Source of the DNA: Olleya sediminilitoris
GTDB lineage: Bacteria > Bacteroidota > Bacteroidia > Flavobacteriales > Flavobacteriaceae
Direction: 5' to 3'
Assembly (NCBI RefSeq): GCF_016785945.1
Contig: NZ_JAEMEF010000014.1
Span: 31,571 to 95,570 of the forward strand
Length of the DNA stretch: 64,000 nucleotides
The notes below the pieces were generated by a model. The model saw only the letters and a program-made list of their open reading frames with translations, ran no database searches and had not been told where the DNA came from. Both the position numbers and the translations under genes were made by a program. Below, one piece after another: positions 26,031-35,676 of this stretch (position 1 is the stretch's first letter; each line of letters begins with the position of its first letter).

Positions 26031-27098
26031 TTAATTAATTACATACTTAATGACTTTAAACACTTTACTATTTTTATAAAACACCATAAAATAATTACCG
26101 ACTGCTAAACCAGTGGTATCAATATTATTTTTATCAATTTTAAATTCTCCAATTAAGTTAGCCTCATTATCAAATAAAACAAATGCGTTATTATCTTTTG
26201 GTTTAACAGATTTAATATTCAAAAAAGTATCTGTAGATTTGGACATTAATATTTTAGGAATAGCGCAATCTAATAATTTTTGAGCTGTTAATTTTAAATC
26301 TATTTCTTGAATACTAAAACTTGCATAAAGCAAAGCTTCATCTTTTAAATCTTGGCTATTATTTAGACTTCTATAAATTCCCCATTTTGGTCGTGAAAAC
26401 AAAGCTTCCTCTTGCCACATGTCCATTTTTAAATTTTCATAAGAAAAAACAGTTTCATTTGTCAAAACTTTTTTCAACTCAATAGCATATGATCCTTTAT
26501 TAGAAAAAGTAATCAATTCTGTTACCTCAACCCAATGCCCTTTAATTTGATCTAAGACCATTGTTTTAATAGTTGCTTGTTTGTTTGTGGATGTATAACG
26601 CAACTCTAACTTATCTTTTGTACCTTTTCTTAATGTTAAAGAGATCATAGGAATTGACGCATAAGGACCTCCTACAGATTTAATTTGGTGAATGTGAGTA
26701 AAACTGGAAGACACCTTAAAATCTTTTGGTAATTTAAATTTCCATTTATATTCAACCGTTTCACCTTTAGTTGCTTTTAAATAATTTGGAGATGAGGCAT
26801 AGGTTTTAATCTCATTTCGTTGTCTATCGTATTTTTTACAACGGTCATTATCAGGACTAGTATGAATAGAAAACTTAAATACATTTTTATTTAACTCTTT
26901 ATCAAACACCTCTTGTATATGTCTTCCAAATTGAGAATGATTACAATCAGGAGCCTCAATAACATCATAACCAGGTGCTAAAACTGCATTTATATCTTCA
27001 TAAGTATTTCCTGCTTCATTAGCTTCTAATAAAACTTGACTATGTACATTTTGAGCAATCAAAATACTTAATACCATTAGTGATTTTTTGATATACAT
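26031..27098 (-). CDS. Secreted jelly-roll polysaccharide lyase-like protein with T9SS sorting domain
   Basis: 355 residues: signal peptide (1-20, ending VHSQ), a beta-jelly-roll domain (about 25-272), and a C-terminal domain (about 278-355) of the type A T9SS sorting kind (GEFKIDKNNIDTTGLAVGNYFMVF pattern). The domain has RQRNE at 92-96, THIHQIK at 134-140 and KWGIYRS at 238-244, placed like the three catalytic motifs of PL7 and heparinase I-type lyases (R-E, QxH-like, and Tyr/Arg strand). It is not a standard PL7. It follows a PL6 gene by 12 bases, so alginate or a related uronan is the likely substrate. Family assignment is uncertain. Confidence 0.7.
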   Translation of the reverse strand: MYIKKSLMVLSILIAQNVHSQVLLEANEAGNTYEDINAVLAPGYDVIEAPDCNHSQFGRHIQEVFDKELNKNVFKFSIHTSPDNDRCKKYDRQRNEIKTYASSPNYLKATKGETVEYKWKFKLPKDFKVSSSFTHIHQIKSVGGPYASIPMISLTLRKGTKDKLELRYTSTNKQATIKTMVLDQIKGHWVEVTELITFSNKGSYAIELKKVLTNETVFSYENLKMDMWQEEALFSRPKWGIYRSLNNSQDLKDEALLYASFSIQEIDLKLTAQKLLDCAIPKILMSKSTDTFLNIKSVKPKDNNAFVLFDNEANLIGEFKIDKNNIDTTGLAVGNYFMVFYKNSKVFKVIKYVIN

Positions 27099-27110
27099 TT
27101 AAAAAGGTTT

Positions 27111-29501
27111 TTAATTAATTAATCCTATGGTCTCAATTTGATTATTGCTTTTAAGTAAAGGTGATTTTTTACCTGGAATAAACTTTTTCTTATCTTCCCA
27201 TTTAGGGCTTTTATAAATGATATTACTTTCTGAAGCTCCTTTAGACACTTTTACAAATCCACTATCGTGGAATAAACAATTATAAATATTATTACTACTA
27301 CCCTCTAGTGCTACAGGTATTTTAATTAAAAAACTATTATCAAATACAGTATTTTGTATAGTAACTTGGTGGATACCCTTAACTTTTATTATGCTTCCTT
27401 TTTCTTTATTAGAAACTTTATTAAACACACAATGATCAATCATTAAATTACCTCCTTCTATATTTGAATCTATAATGGAACGCTTGTAATTTATGGCAAA
27501 TTCTTCAATATTATTAAAAATGGTGTTTTCGATAATTAGGTTATTTGCGTTAAACTGACCTTGATTTTTTTCATATGATAGATTTATTCCTCTAAAGCTA
27601 TCTTCAAATCTAGAATTTTTAATTAACATTAATTCGGCTCTTGTCCCAGAATACCCTTTAATTATAGCGCCTCCACTATCATTTTTAAAATTCTTAAAAA
27701 CACAAGTATCTATGGTTAGATTATATAGATCAGATTCCATTTTATCTGGTGAAACTATTGCATATTTTACAGGAGTCTTGTTTGAGCCATCAAATGTAAT
27801 ATTAGTAATACTAACAGTTATTCCTGCACTAACACGTAATAAATAACTAAGAGGCTTTTCTAGTTTAGAACTAGCCATAATTATTGTTTTACCATCAGGA
27901 GAACCATTAATCTTTAAATTAGATTTTATTTTAATTTGTTTGTCTAAGTAATAAATCCCGGGTTTTAAACTAATAACATCTCCGTTACCTGCTTTAGATA
28001 TAACTTTTCTTAATGTTCCAACTCCTGGATCCACACCAATATCAACAGAAATGGATTTAACTTTAGGAGTTTCAATTACAGGCTTCCAACCTGGACCTGT
28101 CCTAACCGTCAATGCCTTAGGGTATTTTTTGTTTTCAAGATTGAAAGCACCTGCTACATAAACCGCCCAAACTGATCCAGTGATATCATTATCTGAAGCA
28201 TTTTTTGTCGGTAAAACTTGTTTTAAAACAGGATTATTAATTGAAGGCATTGGTAATGCCTTAAACATCTTCCAATCAATTGAAGCTTTAGTAAACAATA
28301 ATGGATCTACTGTTGCTTGACTATCAACAATATTATTACTGAAAGTAATTCCACTAATATCATCTTTCGCTTCAAAAACTGAAGCACCTGTTGTATTAGA
28401 TATAATATTATTAGCAAATGTTGTATTTATTGGAGCTAAAGTTTTTTCTTTATCCTTCCCTGACCCAAAAGTAATAGGGCCACAATTTATAATTGTATTA
28501 TTTACAACCTCAACATTTTTTACTTGGTGATATCTATTTAATGGTGAATTTTTCACGCCATTCATCATTACAATAGGACCTCTATAACCATCTCCTGTTA
28601 GTCCGACTAATAAGTTATTTCTAACCACATGACCTTCATTAATAATTCTAATTCCACCTGTATTAGCTACTGTATTTCCTAAAAACACGTTATTTTCCAC
28701 CAAAGCATTATTACCATGTCTTAAGGTTAAAGTACCTTTACTTTCTAAAAACAAATTGTTTCTATAAATATTATCTCCAGATTTATTAGAAATAATTTCG
28801 ATTTCACCATCACAATTTTTAAACGTATTATTTTCAACTATAGTTTTAGAAGATTTCATAGAATTTGCACTTGTACCAATCCTAATAGTCTCTCCTCCAT
28901 TTTCACCCAAGTCAGGTCTGTGTCCAAAAAAATTATAATCAATAATATGATTATTCTCTATATGCGCATCTCCTTTTAACCAAACTACCAAAGTAGTCCC
29001 AGAAGATGTTTTACCTGTAAAATTATTATGATCGACTCGGTTATTTTTCCCCCATAAATCTACCCAATGATTTTTATTATCCTCATCTTTTACTTTATAA
29101 TTTGAAATAGTCGAGTTTGTGAATCTACAGTTGTTTGCAAAAGTCTTACTATCCTTTTTAAACTGAATCACATATTTTGATGTTGTTACACCATCCTTAA
29201 ACCATAATCCACTAACAATAACATATTCTCCATAAATACTTAAACTAGAATCACCTGTTAAAACCACTTTACCTGGTGTTTCAGCTTTAATAATTATAGG
29301 TGCATCTTTAGTCGCTTGACCATAAGCTTTTAAGTTTACGTCTTTCCAAATTCCATTTTTTAAAATAATCGTACTTCCAGGCTTTACTTGACCAATAGCT
29401 TGATCAAACTCTTTAATGTTTGATACCGTAAAATCTTGCGCAAAAGCGACAGAAACTAATAAAAAAGAAAAAATTATTGAAACAACATTTTTTAGAATCA
29501 T
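27111..29501 (-). CDS. Alginate lyase, polysaccharide lyase family 6, secreted/periplasmic
   Basis: 796 residues with a signal peptidase I-type signal (1-21, SVAFAQ) and no lipobox, unlike the other PL6 enzyme in the locus. Two beta-helix domains: catalytic (about 22-410) and a second (about 480-796). The catalytic pair is K240 in IEIISNKS and R261 in LTLRHGN, 21 apart. The two PL6 proteins share the same architecture and motif spacing (for example GIWKDVNLKAYG versus GVWKDVEINFSG), so they are paralogues with different destinations. It is the first gene of the lyase block; no convincing operator is seen upstream. Confidence 0.92.
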   Translation of the reverse strand: MILKNVVSIIFSFLLVSVAFAQDFTVSNIKEFDQAIGQVKPGSTIILKNGIWKDVNLKAYGQATKDAPIIIKAETPGKVVLTGDSSLSIYGEYVIVSGLWFKDGVTTSKYVIQFKKDSKTFANNCRFTNSTISNYKVKDEDNKNHWVDLWGKNNRVDHNNFTGKTSSGTTLVVWLKGDAHIENNHIIDYNFFGHRPDLGENGGETIRIGTSANSMKSSKTIVENNTFKNCDGEIEIISNKSGDNIYRNNLFLESKGTLTLRHGNNALVENNVFLGNTVANTGGIRIINEGHVVRNNLLVGLTGDGYRGPIVMMNGVKNSPLNRYHQVKNVEVVNNTIINCGPITFGSGKDKEKTLAPINTTFANNIISNTTGASVFEAKDDISGITFSNNIVDSQATVDPLLFTKASIDWKMFKALPMPSINNPVLKQVLPTKNASDNDITGSVWAVYVAGAFNLENKKYPKALTVRTGPGWKPVIETPKVKSISVDIGVDPGVGTLRKVISKAGNGDVISLKPGIYYLDKQIKIKSNLKINGSPDGKTIIMASSKLEKPLSYLLRVSAGITVSITNITFDGSNKTPVKYAIVSPDKMESDLYNLTIDTCVFKNFKNDSGGAIIKGYSGTRAELMLIKNSRFEDSFRGINLSYEKNQGQFNANNLIIENTIFNNIEEFAINYKRSIIDSNIEGGNLMIDHCVFNKVSNKEKGSIIKVKGIHQVTIQNTVFDNSFLIKIPVALEGSSNNIYNCLFHDSGFVKVSKGASESNIIYKSPKWEDKKKFIPGKKSPLLKSNNQIETIGLIN

Positions 29502-29597
29502 AATACTATAGAATAAATTAACTAGCGTAATATAATCAAAAAGGATTCCAAAATAAAAAAACTATTAAGGCAACAACACAAGGAAGTTTTTGTGCAT

Positions 29598-29631
29598 AAA
29601 AAAAGCCTTATCAAATATTGATAAGGCTTTA
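29598..29631 (-). terminator. Intrinsic terminator after the tRNA genes
   Basis: A 12-bp perfect stem AAGCCTTATCAA / TTGATAAGGCTT with loop ATA (29603-29629), followed on the minus strand by a run of T. It closes the tRNA transcript. Confidence 0.9.
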
Positions 29632-29632
29632 G

Positions 29633-29716
29633 TACTGAAGACGGGACTTGAACCCGTACGTCCTAATGGACATTGGATTTTAAGTCCAACGTGTCTACCA
29701 ATTCCACCACTTCAGC
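29633..29716 (-). tRNA. tRNA-Leu (anticodon TAA)
   Basis: Minus-strand cloverleaf: acceptor GCTGAAG / CTTCAGT (first pair G-T), D-arm region GTGGAATTGGTAGACAC, anticodon arm TTGGA-CTTAAAA-TCCAA, a long variable arm of class II tRNAs, T-arm ACGGG-TTCAAGT-CCCGT. 84 bases without CCA. Confidence 0.95.
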
Positions 29717-29742
29717 ATTGGTATATTATAAGAAAGTCTCAG

Positions 29743-29814
29743 AGCGAAAGACGGGATTTGAACCCGCGACCCCCACCTTGGCAAGGTGATGCTCTACCCC
29801 TGAGCTACTTTCGC
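29743..29814 (-). tRNA. tRNA-Gly (anticodon GCC)
   Basis: Minus-strand cloverleaf: acceptor GCGAAAG / CTTTCGC, D-arm GCTCAGGGGTAGAGC, anticodon loop TTGCCAA, T-arm GCGGG-TTCAAAT-CCCGT. 72 bases without CCA. It lies 26 bases upstream of tRNA-Leu. The remaining parts of the gap 29502-29916 show no gene. Confidence 0.95.
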
Positions 29815-29916
29815 AGTCTTTAAATGAACGTGCAATGATGTGATTGCGGGTGCAAATTTAGGACTTTTATAAGAACTACAAAGCTTTTTTTGAAAAAATT
29901 TTAAATTATTTTTTAT

Positions 29917-32523
29917 TTACTTCTTTTTCAACAACATACGCTTGATCTCATTTAGCTTCATTAAAGCCTCTACTGGTGTTAAGGTATCAATATCTGTAAG
30001 TAAAATCTCATCTTTGATATTTTCAAGTAATGGATCGTCTAGATTAAAGAAACTTAATTGCATCTCATCTTGCATAGATTTAACTTTATCTGTCAATTCT
30101 TCGCTAGAATGACTTTTTTCTAGTTTTTTTAATATTTGATTAGCTCTTTTTAAAACCTGTTGTGGCATTCCTGCCATTTTAGCCACGTGTATACCAAAAC
30201 TATGTTCACTTCCTCCTTCTACTAGTTTACGTAAAAACAATACATTGTCTTTAAGTTCTTTTACTGAAACATTAAAGTTTTTTATACGCTCAAAGGTTTC
30301 CGTCATTTCATTTAGCTCGTGGTAATGCGTTGCAAATAATGTTTTGGGTTTTACTGGATGTTCATGAAGGTACTCACTAATAGCCCAAGCAATAGAAATT
30401 CCGTCATAAGTACTGGTCCCTCTCCCAATTTCATCTAACAAGACTAGACTTCTATCTGAAATATTATTTAATATGGATGCTGTTTCATTCATTTCTACCA
30501 TAAACGTAGATTCTCCCATAGATATATTATCACTTGCACCAACACGAGTAAATATTTTATCTACAACACCAATTTTAGCTTCTTTTGCTGGCACAAAGCT
30601 TCCTATTTGAGCTAACAATACAATTAAAGCTGTTTGACGTAAAATAGCAGACTTACCAGACATGTTAGGTCCAGTAATCATTATAACTTGTTGTTTTTCT
30701 CTGTCTAAAAACACATTATTAGCAATATAAGGTTCGCCAATTGGTAATTGTTTTTCAATAACTGGATGACGACCATCTACGATATCTAAATCATGAGAGT
30801 CATCTAAAATAGGGTAGACATAATTATTATCGGTTGCTAATTGTGCAAAGCCACATAAGCAGTCTATTTTACCAATTAGATATGCATTTTGCTGTACAGG
30901 CTTTATATATTGATTCATCCATAGGACTAAATCTGCAAACAATTTTTGCTCGATAGCCATAATACGTTCTTCTGCTCCTAGGATTTTAGCTTCGTATTCT
31001 TTTAATTCTTCAGTAATATAACGTTCTGCATTAACTAACGTTTGCTTTCTTATCCACTCTTCCGGAACTTTATCTTTATGTGTATTTCTTACCTCAATAT
31101 AATACCCAAAAACATTGTTTGATGCAATTTTAAGCGAAGTAATACCTGTACGCTCACTCTCGCGCTCCAACATTTTATCCAAATAGTCTTTACCTGAGGT
31201 GGACAATGCTCTAAGTTCATCCAACTCGGTTGAAAATCCTGCTGCAATCGCACTACCTTTAAGGATGTTAACTGGAGCTTCCTCGTTTAAGGTTTCTTTA
31301 ATTTTTTCGCGAAGTACATTACAACTTTGTAAATTATCTCCTATCACTTTTAAAGACTCGTTATCACAATTAGTTGCTAATCCCTTAATAGGAATAATAG
31401 CTTCAAGCGAATTTTTAAGCTGAATAACCTCACGTGGACTAACTTTTTGGGTGGCTATTTTAGAAATTAAACGCTCTAAATCTCCTATTAATTTTATGTG
31501 ATGTTGAATCTTATCCAAAACCACAGTATCTGTCTTTAAATAAGACACAACCTCGTGACGTTGCTTGATTTGATCTATTTGTTTTAAAGGCAATGCTAAC
31601 CAACGTTTAAGTAAACGTCCTCCCATTGGCGAAATGGTCTTATCAATAATATTTAATAAAGTTACTGCATTATTATTGGTAGAATTATACAGCTCTAAGT
31701 TTCGGATAGTAAAACGGTCCATCCAAACGTAATCATCTTCCGCGATACGCGAAATTGAAGAAATATGCTGTAGTTTGTTATGCTGCGTTTCGGCTAAATA
31801 ATGTAGAATGGATCCTGAAGCTATAATACCTTCAGCTAAACCATCAACACCAAATCCTTTTAATGATTTAGTATCAAAATGTTTTAATAACGTTTCGTTA
31901 GCATAATCTGGTTGGTACACCCAATCTTCTAAATTAAAGGTATGAAAATCTTCACCAAAACTATCTGTAAATTTATTTCGTTTTGGCTTAGCAACTAAGA
32001 CTTCACTTGGACTAAAATTTTGAAGTAATTTATCTATATATTCTTGATTACCTTGAGAGGTCAAAAACTCACCTGTTGAGATATCCAAAAATGAAATTCC
32101 GATATTAACTTTTCCAAAATAAACCGAACATAAAAAGTTATTGGTTTTAGATTGAAGCACCTCGTCGTTTAACGCAACACCAGGAGTCACTAACTCTGTC
32201 ACACCACGTTTAACAATACTTTTGGTTTGTTTAGGATCTTCTAATTGGTCACAAATTGCAACACGCTCTCCTGCTTTGACCAACTTTGGCAAATAGGTGT
32301 TGATTGAATGATGCGGAAAACCAGCTAACTCAGTTTCACTATCACTACCTGCTCCTCTTTTGGTTAAGGTGATTCCTAAAATTCCAGCAGATTTTACTGC
32401 ATCTTCCCCAAATGTTTCGTAAAAGTCACCAACTCTAAATAACAATAACGCATCAGGATATTTAGCCTTGATGGTATTATATTGCTTCATTAACGGAGTG
32501 ACTTTTTTGCTTTTTGTTGCCAA
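29917..32523 (-). CDS. mutS: DNA mismatch repair protein MutS
   Basis: Recognises mismatches and small loops and starts repair with MutL. The 868 residues match the family. The mismatch-reading motif F34-Y35-E36 lies in the N-terminal domain ([11 protein letters not shown]), followed by the connector, core and clamp domains. The ATPase C-terminal part has Walker A GPNMSGKS (about 618-625), DEIGRGTS (about 697-704) and the FATHYHEL motif (about 731-738). The gene stands alone between the tRNAs and the divergent TrmH-type gene. Confidence 0.97.
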   Translation of the reverse strand: MATKSKKVTPLMKQYNTIKAKYPDALLLFRVGDFYETFGEDAVKSAGILGITLTKRGAGSDSETELAGFPHHSINTYLPKLVKAGERVAICDQLEDPKQTKSIVKRGVTELVTPGVALNDEVLQSKTNNFLCSVYFGKVNIGISFLDISTGEFLTSQGNQEYIDKLLQNFSPSEVLVAKPKRNKFTDSFGEDFHTFNLEDWVYQPDYANETLLKHFDTKSLKGFGVDGLAEGIIASGSILHYLAETQHNKLQHISSISRIAEDDYVWMDRFTIRNLELYNSTNNNAVTLLNIIDKTISPMGGRLLKRWLALPLKQIDQIKQRHEVVSYLKTDTVVLDKIQHHIKLIGDLERLISKIATQKVSPREVIQLKNSLEAIIPIKGLATNCDNESLKVIGDNLQSCNVLREKIKETLNEEAPVNILKGSAIAAGFSTELDELRALSTSGKDYLDKMLERESERTGITSLKIASNNVFGYYIEVRNTHKDKVPEEWIRKQTLVNAERYITEELKEYEAKILGAEERIMAIEQKLFADLVLWMNQYIKPVQQNAYLIGKIDCLCGFAQLATDNNYVYPILDDSHDLDIVDGRHPVIEKQLPIGEPYIANNVFLDREKQQVIMITGPNMSGKSAILRQTALIVLLAQIGSFVPAKEAKIGVVDKIFTRVGASDNISMGESTFMVEMNETASILNNISDRSLVLLDEIGRGTSTYDGISIAWAISEYLHEHPVKPKTLFATHYHELNEMTETFERIKNFNVSVKELKDNVLFLRKLVEGGSEHSFGIHVAKMAGMPQQVLKRANQILKKLEKSHSSEELTDKVKSMQDEMQLSFFNLDDPLLENIKDEILLTDIDTLTPVEALMKLNEIKRMLLKKK

Positions 32524-32668
32524 AGGATATACGTTTTTATTAAGTTTGCAATGTAACTAAATATTGATTTTTATTGAAGTCAAATTGATTTAAGTTATAG
32601 ATAATTATCCACAATGTAGCGTTACAGATTGTCACTTTAACGACTTGTACAAATTACAGAAAACAAAC

Positions 32669-33199
32669 ATGAGAAAATTAAAAAATAGCGAACTAGATAG
32701 ATTAAGTATTAACGACTTTAAGTCTGCTAAAAAAACACCTATTATTATTGTTTTAGACAACATTAGAAGCTTAAATAATATTGGAAGTGTATTTAGAACT
32801 AGTGATGCCTTTTTAGTTGAAAAGATTTATTTATGCGGAATTACTGCTACACCACCACATAAAGACATACATAAAACAGCTTTAGGAAGTACAGATACTG
32901 TTACTTGGGAACATGTTGAAAACACTATGGATTTAGTTGAAAAACTACAAGCTGACAATATAAAAGTTTGCGCAATTGAACAAGCTGAAAATGCGACTAT
33001 GTTAGACGATTTTAAAGTTGAAGCCAACACTAAATACGCTTTAGTTTTTGGTAACGAAGTTAAAGGTGTAGCACAAGATGTAGTTAGCGCTAGTGATGTG
33101 GTTATTGAAATCCCGCAGTTTGGAACAAAACACTCTCTTAATATTAGTGTTAGTTGTGGTGTTGTAACTTGGGATTTGTTTAGTAAATTAAAAGCGTAA
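32669..33199 (+). CDS. TrmH/SpoU family RNA methyltransferase
   Basis: 176 residues from the ATG at 32669 (an upstream TTG at 32645 is rejected). The SPOUT knot motifs are present: NNIGSVFRTSDAF (about 36-48), FGNEVKGV, and the C-terminal IPQFGTKHSLNISVSCGV that binds S-adenosylmethionine. Family members methylate the 2'-O of ribose in tRNA or rRNA. The exact target (tRNA position or 23S rRNA) cannot be told. It is divergent from mutS and converges with the GyrI-like gene (3-base gap). Confidence 0.88.
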   Translation: MRKLKNSELDRLSINDFKSAKKTPIIIVLDNIRSLNNIGSVFRTSDAFLVEKIYLCGITATPPHKDIHKTALGSTDTVTWEHVENTMDLVEKLQADNIKVCAIEQAENATMLDDFKVEANTKYALVFGNEVKGVAQDVVSASDVVIEIPQFGTKHSLNISVSCGVVTWDLFSKLKA

Positions 33200-33202
33200 T
33201 AA

Positions 33203-33682
33203 TTATTTTACAGGCACCCAAATCTCCTCTTCTGTTATTGGATTTGAAGGATGATAATCTTCAGGTAGTTTTTCAAAATGAGGTCTGTCGTCTATTTCAA
33301 ACTCTGAATTAGGCAACCAAATTGTATGTATATATTGCCAAGCTTCTAGAAAATTTTCTGGTTTTCCTTTGTAATTAAAAACAGCATATTCTCCAGATGG
33401 TATCGTTAAGACTTCCATATTACCTGGCAAACGATCTGCATTTGACACCTCTACGCCTACCCATTTTTCAAATAATGTGTTAGGTGACATTTTATTGTAA
33501 TTAAATTGATCATATACCTGAATTGAAAACTTCTCTGTCCCAATACGGTTTAAAACCTGGTTGCGGTTTGGCATAAATTGCTTAGCCAATTTAGCTGTTC
33601 CTGAACCATTGGTTATAAAAGATAAGTTTGCTTTTAAGCCAACTATAACAATAGGTTTTGTGGTAATAATATTAGGCTTCAT
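33203..33682 (-). CDS. GyrI-like / AraC effector-binding domain protein
   Basis: A 159-residue stand-alone GyrI-like (SOUL-type fold) domain: VGVEV...PGNMEVLTIPSGEYAVFNYKG in the middle and the C-terminal LEAWQYIHTIWLPNSEFEIDDRPHFEKLPEDYHP pattern typical of small-molecule-binding effector domains. No DNA-binding part. Its ATG overlaps the end of the folK fusion gene by 11 bases, suggesting translational coupling. The function is unknown; such domains bind hydrophobic or cationic ligands, and a few hydrolyse them. Confidence 0.8.
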   Translation of the reverse strand: MKPNIITTKPIVIVGLKANLSFITNGSGTAKLAKQFMPNRNQVLNRIGTEKFSIQVYDQFNYNKMSPNTLFEKWVGVEVSNADRLPGNMEVLTIPSGEYAVFNYKGKPENFLEAWQYIHTIWLPNSEFEIDDRPHFEKLPEDYHPSNPITEEEIWVPVK

Positions 33683-34808
33683 TTTTACAAATTTGTTTTA
33701 ACAACCATAAATAATCTGCTCTGTTTTTTACAAAATCCTTATCAGAAATATCAATTATTTTGACATTAAATTCGGTTTGACTTTTCAAAAACTCTAAATA
33801 ACCTGCATTAATTTTTTCTAAATAATCATCTTCAATTTCGCTTTCGTATTTACGACCACGCTTTTTTATATTCGCCTGAAGACGCTCTGTATTTTGATAT
33901 AAATACACATATAAATCTGGCTTAGCTATGTCTTTATACATTAAATAAAACAGCTTTCGGTATAACTTAAACTCGTCTGGTTGCAACGTTATTTTAGAAA
34001 AAATCAAAGATTTAAATACATCATAATCACTGACTATAAAATCTTTAAACAAGTCTAACTGATTTAAATCATCTGTAATTTGCTGATAACGATCTGCCAA
34101 AAAAGACATTTCCAAGGTAAAAGCATACCGTTGAGGCTCTTTATAAAATTTTGGTAAAAACGGATTATCTGCAAAACGCTCTAAAACCAATTTAGCATTA
34201 AAGTCTTTTGCTATTTGAGTAGACAAACTTGTTTTTCCTGCACCAATATTACCTTCAATAGCAATATAATTATGATTAGAAAAATCAAATTGCTTATTAG
34301 GATTTTTTAACCAGATATTTAAAGATTCTAAAGCTGTGTGATCCTTACATTGGTCTAATAACTGATCGACAGTGACATTAAATTCTGGGTGATTAAACGT
34401 AGATGCAATTTGCTGTAAAGGCTCTAATACAAAACGACGCTTATGCGCTTCGGGATGTGGTACTATTAAATATTTATCATTAATAACTTCATCTTCAAAA
34501 AAGATAATATCTAAATCTATAATTCTTGATTGATAGCCTGCCGATTTTTTAGGCAAACGACCTAATTGTTTTTCTATTTGCTGTAAAACACGCAGTACTT
34601 TTTTTGCTTTAAAAGTAGTTTGTACTGCAATACAAGTGTTTAAAAAATCATCTCCTTCAAAACCCAACGCCTTACTTTCAAAAACTTTTGCAATAGCAAC
34701 TACATTACCAACTTCTGTAAATATAGCATCTACAGCGTTTTGTAAGTTTTTAAACTTTTCGCCTTTATTACTTCCTAACGCTATGTAAACTGTTTTAATC
34801 TCTTGCAT
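33672..34808 (-). CDS. folK: Fusion of HPPK (FolK) and deoxynucleoside kinase
   Basis: 378 residues with two enzymes in one chain. Residues 1 to about 165 are 6-hydroxymethyl-7,8-dihydropterin pyrophosphokinase of folate synthesis: IALGSNKGEKFKNL, the GRLPKKSAGYQSRIIDLDIIFF signature with RIIDLDIIFF at 95-104, and PHPEAHKRRFVLEPL at 117-131. From about 176 on is a deoxynucleoside kinase: P-loop GNIGAGKT at 186-193, LERFADNPFLPKFYKEP, and the LID-like KKRGRKYE. The C-terminal part would make dNMPs by salvage. The fusion is, to my knowledge, common in flavobacteria. Confidence 0.92.
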   Translation of the reverse strand: MQEIKTVYIALGSNKGEKFKNLQNAVDAIFTEVGNVVAIAKVFESKALGFEGDDFLNTCIAVQTTFKAKKVLRVLQQIEKQLGRLPKKSAGYQSRIIDLDIIFFEDEVINDKYLIVPHPEAHKRRFVLEPLQQIASTFNHPEFNVTVDQLLDQCKDHTALESLNIWLKNPNKQFDFSNHNYIAIEGNIGAGKTSLSTQIAKDFNAKLVLERFADNPFLPKFYKEPQRYAFTLEMSFLADRYQQITDDLNQLDLFKDFIVSDYDVFKSLIFSKITLQPDEFKLYRKLFYLMYKDIAKPDLYVYLYQNTERLQANIKKRGRKYESEIEDDYLEKINAGYLEFLKSQTEFNVKIIDISDKDFVKNRADYLWLLKQICKNEA

Positions 34809-34880
34809 AATTTCTTCAGCAAAATAACTAAAAGAAATTCACTTAGTTCTTATCTTTATCAAATCTGTTAATAAGTTTTT

Positions 34881-35585
34881 ATGTCAATAAAAGATAAATT
34901 ACTAGCTCAAAAAATCTATTTGCTTCTTGGAGCACTTTTTATAACCTCATTAGTGGTTTCTAATCTTATTTTTCAAAAATTTTTTTATTGGTACCCATTT
35001 GATATTACCATTTTTGGTGCTAAATTATTTGAAATTTCTGTTGGAATACTCCCTTACCCAATCACCTTTTTAATAACCGATTTAATTAGTGAAATTTATG
35101 GTAAAAAACGTGCTAATCAAATTGTTATTGCTGGTATTTTTGCTTCCGTTTTCTCATTATTAATTGTGTTTACAGCTAATACAGTACCTGCTACAAATTG
35201 GTCACCTGTGTCTGATGGTTTATTTACAACAGTTTTTGGAAATACAATTATCGCTGTGTTTGCCAGCATGATGGCTTACTTACTTGCACAATTAGTAGAT
35301 ATACAAATTTATCATTTTTGGAAACGCATGACTAATGGTAAACATTTATGGCTACGTAATAATTTTTCTACCTTTTTATCTCAATTTGTAGACACGTTTT
35401 CAGTCTTATTCTTACTGTGTAGTTTTGGAGAAATTGGCTGGGACAAGTTTTACGGTTTACTAATTAGTGGATTTATATTTAAAGTTCTTATCGCTTTAAT
35501 AGACACTCCTTTTTTATATTTAGGAGTCTACTTATTTAAAAAACGATTTAAACTTAAAAACAACCAAGAATTAAACCTACTTTAA
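34881..35585 (+). CDS. Queuosine precursor transporter (YhhQ/VUT family)
   Basis: 234 residues with about six membrane segments. Characteristic stretches are PYPITFLITDLISEIYGKKRANQIV (family signature) and LAQLVDIQIYHFWKRMTNGKHLWLRNNFSTFLSQFVDT. VUT proteins carry queuosine precursors (preQ0/preQ1) across the inner membrane for tRNA modification. It stands alone between the divergent folK fusion and the asmA-type gene. Confidence 0.9.
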   Translation: MSIKDKLLAQKIYLLLGALFITSLVVSNLIFQKFFYWYPFDITIFGAKLFEISVGILPYPITFLITDLISEIYGKKRANQIVIAGIFASVFSLLIVFTANTVPATNWSPVSDGLFTTVFGNTIIAVFASMMAYLLAQLVDIQIYHFWKRMTNGKHLWLRNNFSTFLSQFVDTFSVLFLLCSFGEIGWDKFYGLLISGFIFKVLIALIDTPFLYLGVYLFKKRFKLKNNQELNLL

Positions 35586-35676
35586 CAAATGCTAAACTTT
35601 TATTAAATACTTTTGTTAAGGCAACTATTTATTTAGTTTAAACATAAATAAAACTGCACCCTTAACTCTTAATTTA

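Noticed and set aside
29590..29823. A 77-residue open frame on the + strand
   Set aside because: It runs antisense through both tRNA genes and the terminator; translated tRNA sequence (the GLEPVRPNGHW and RDLNPRPPPW type) is a well-known artefact.
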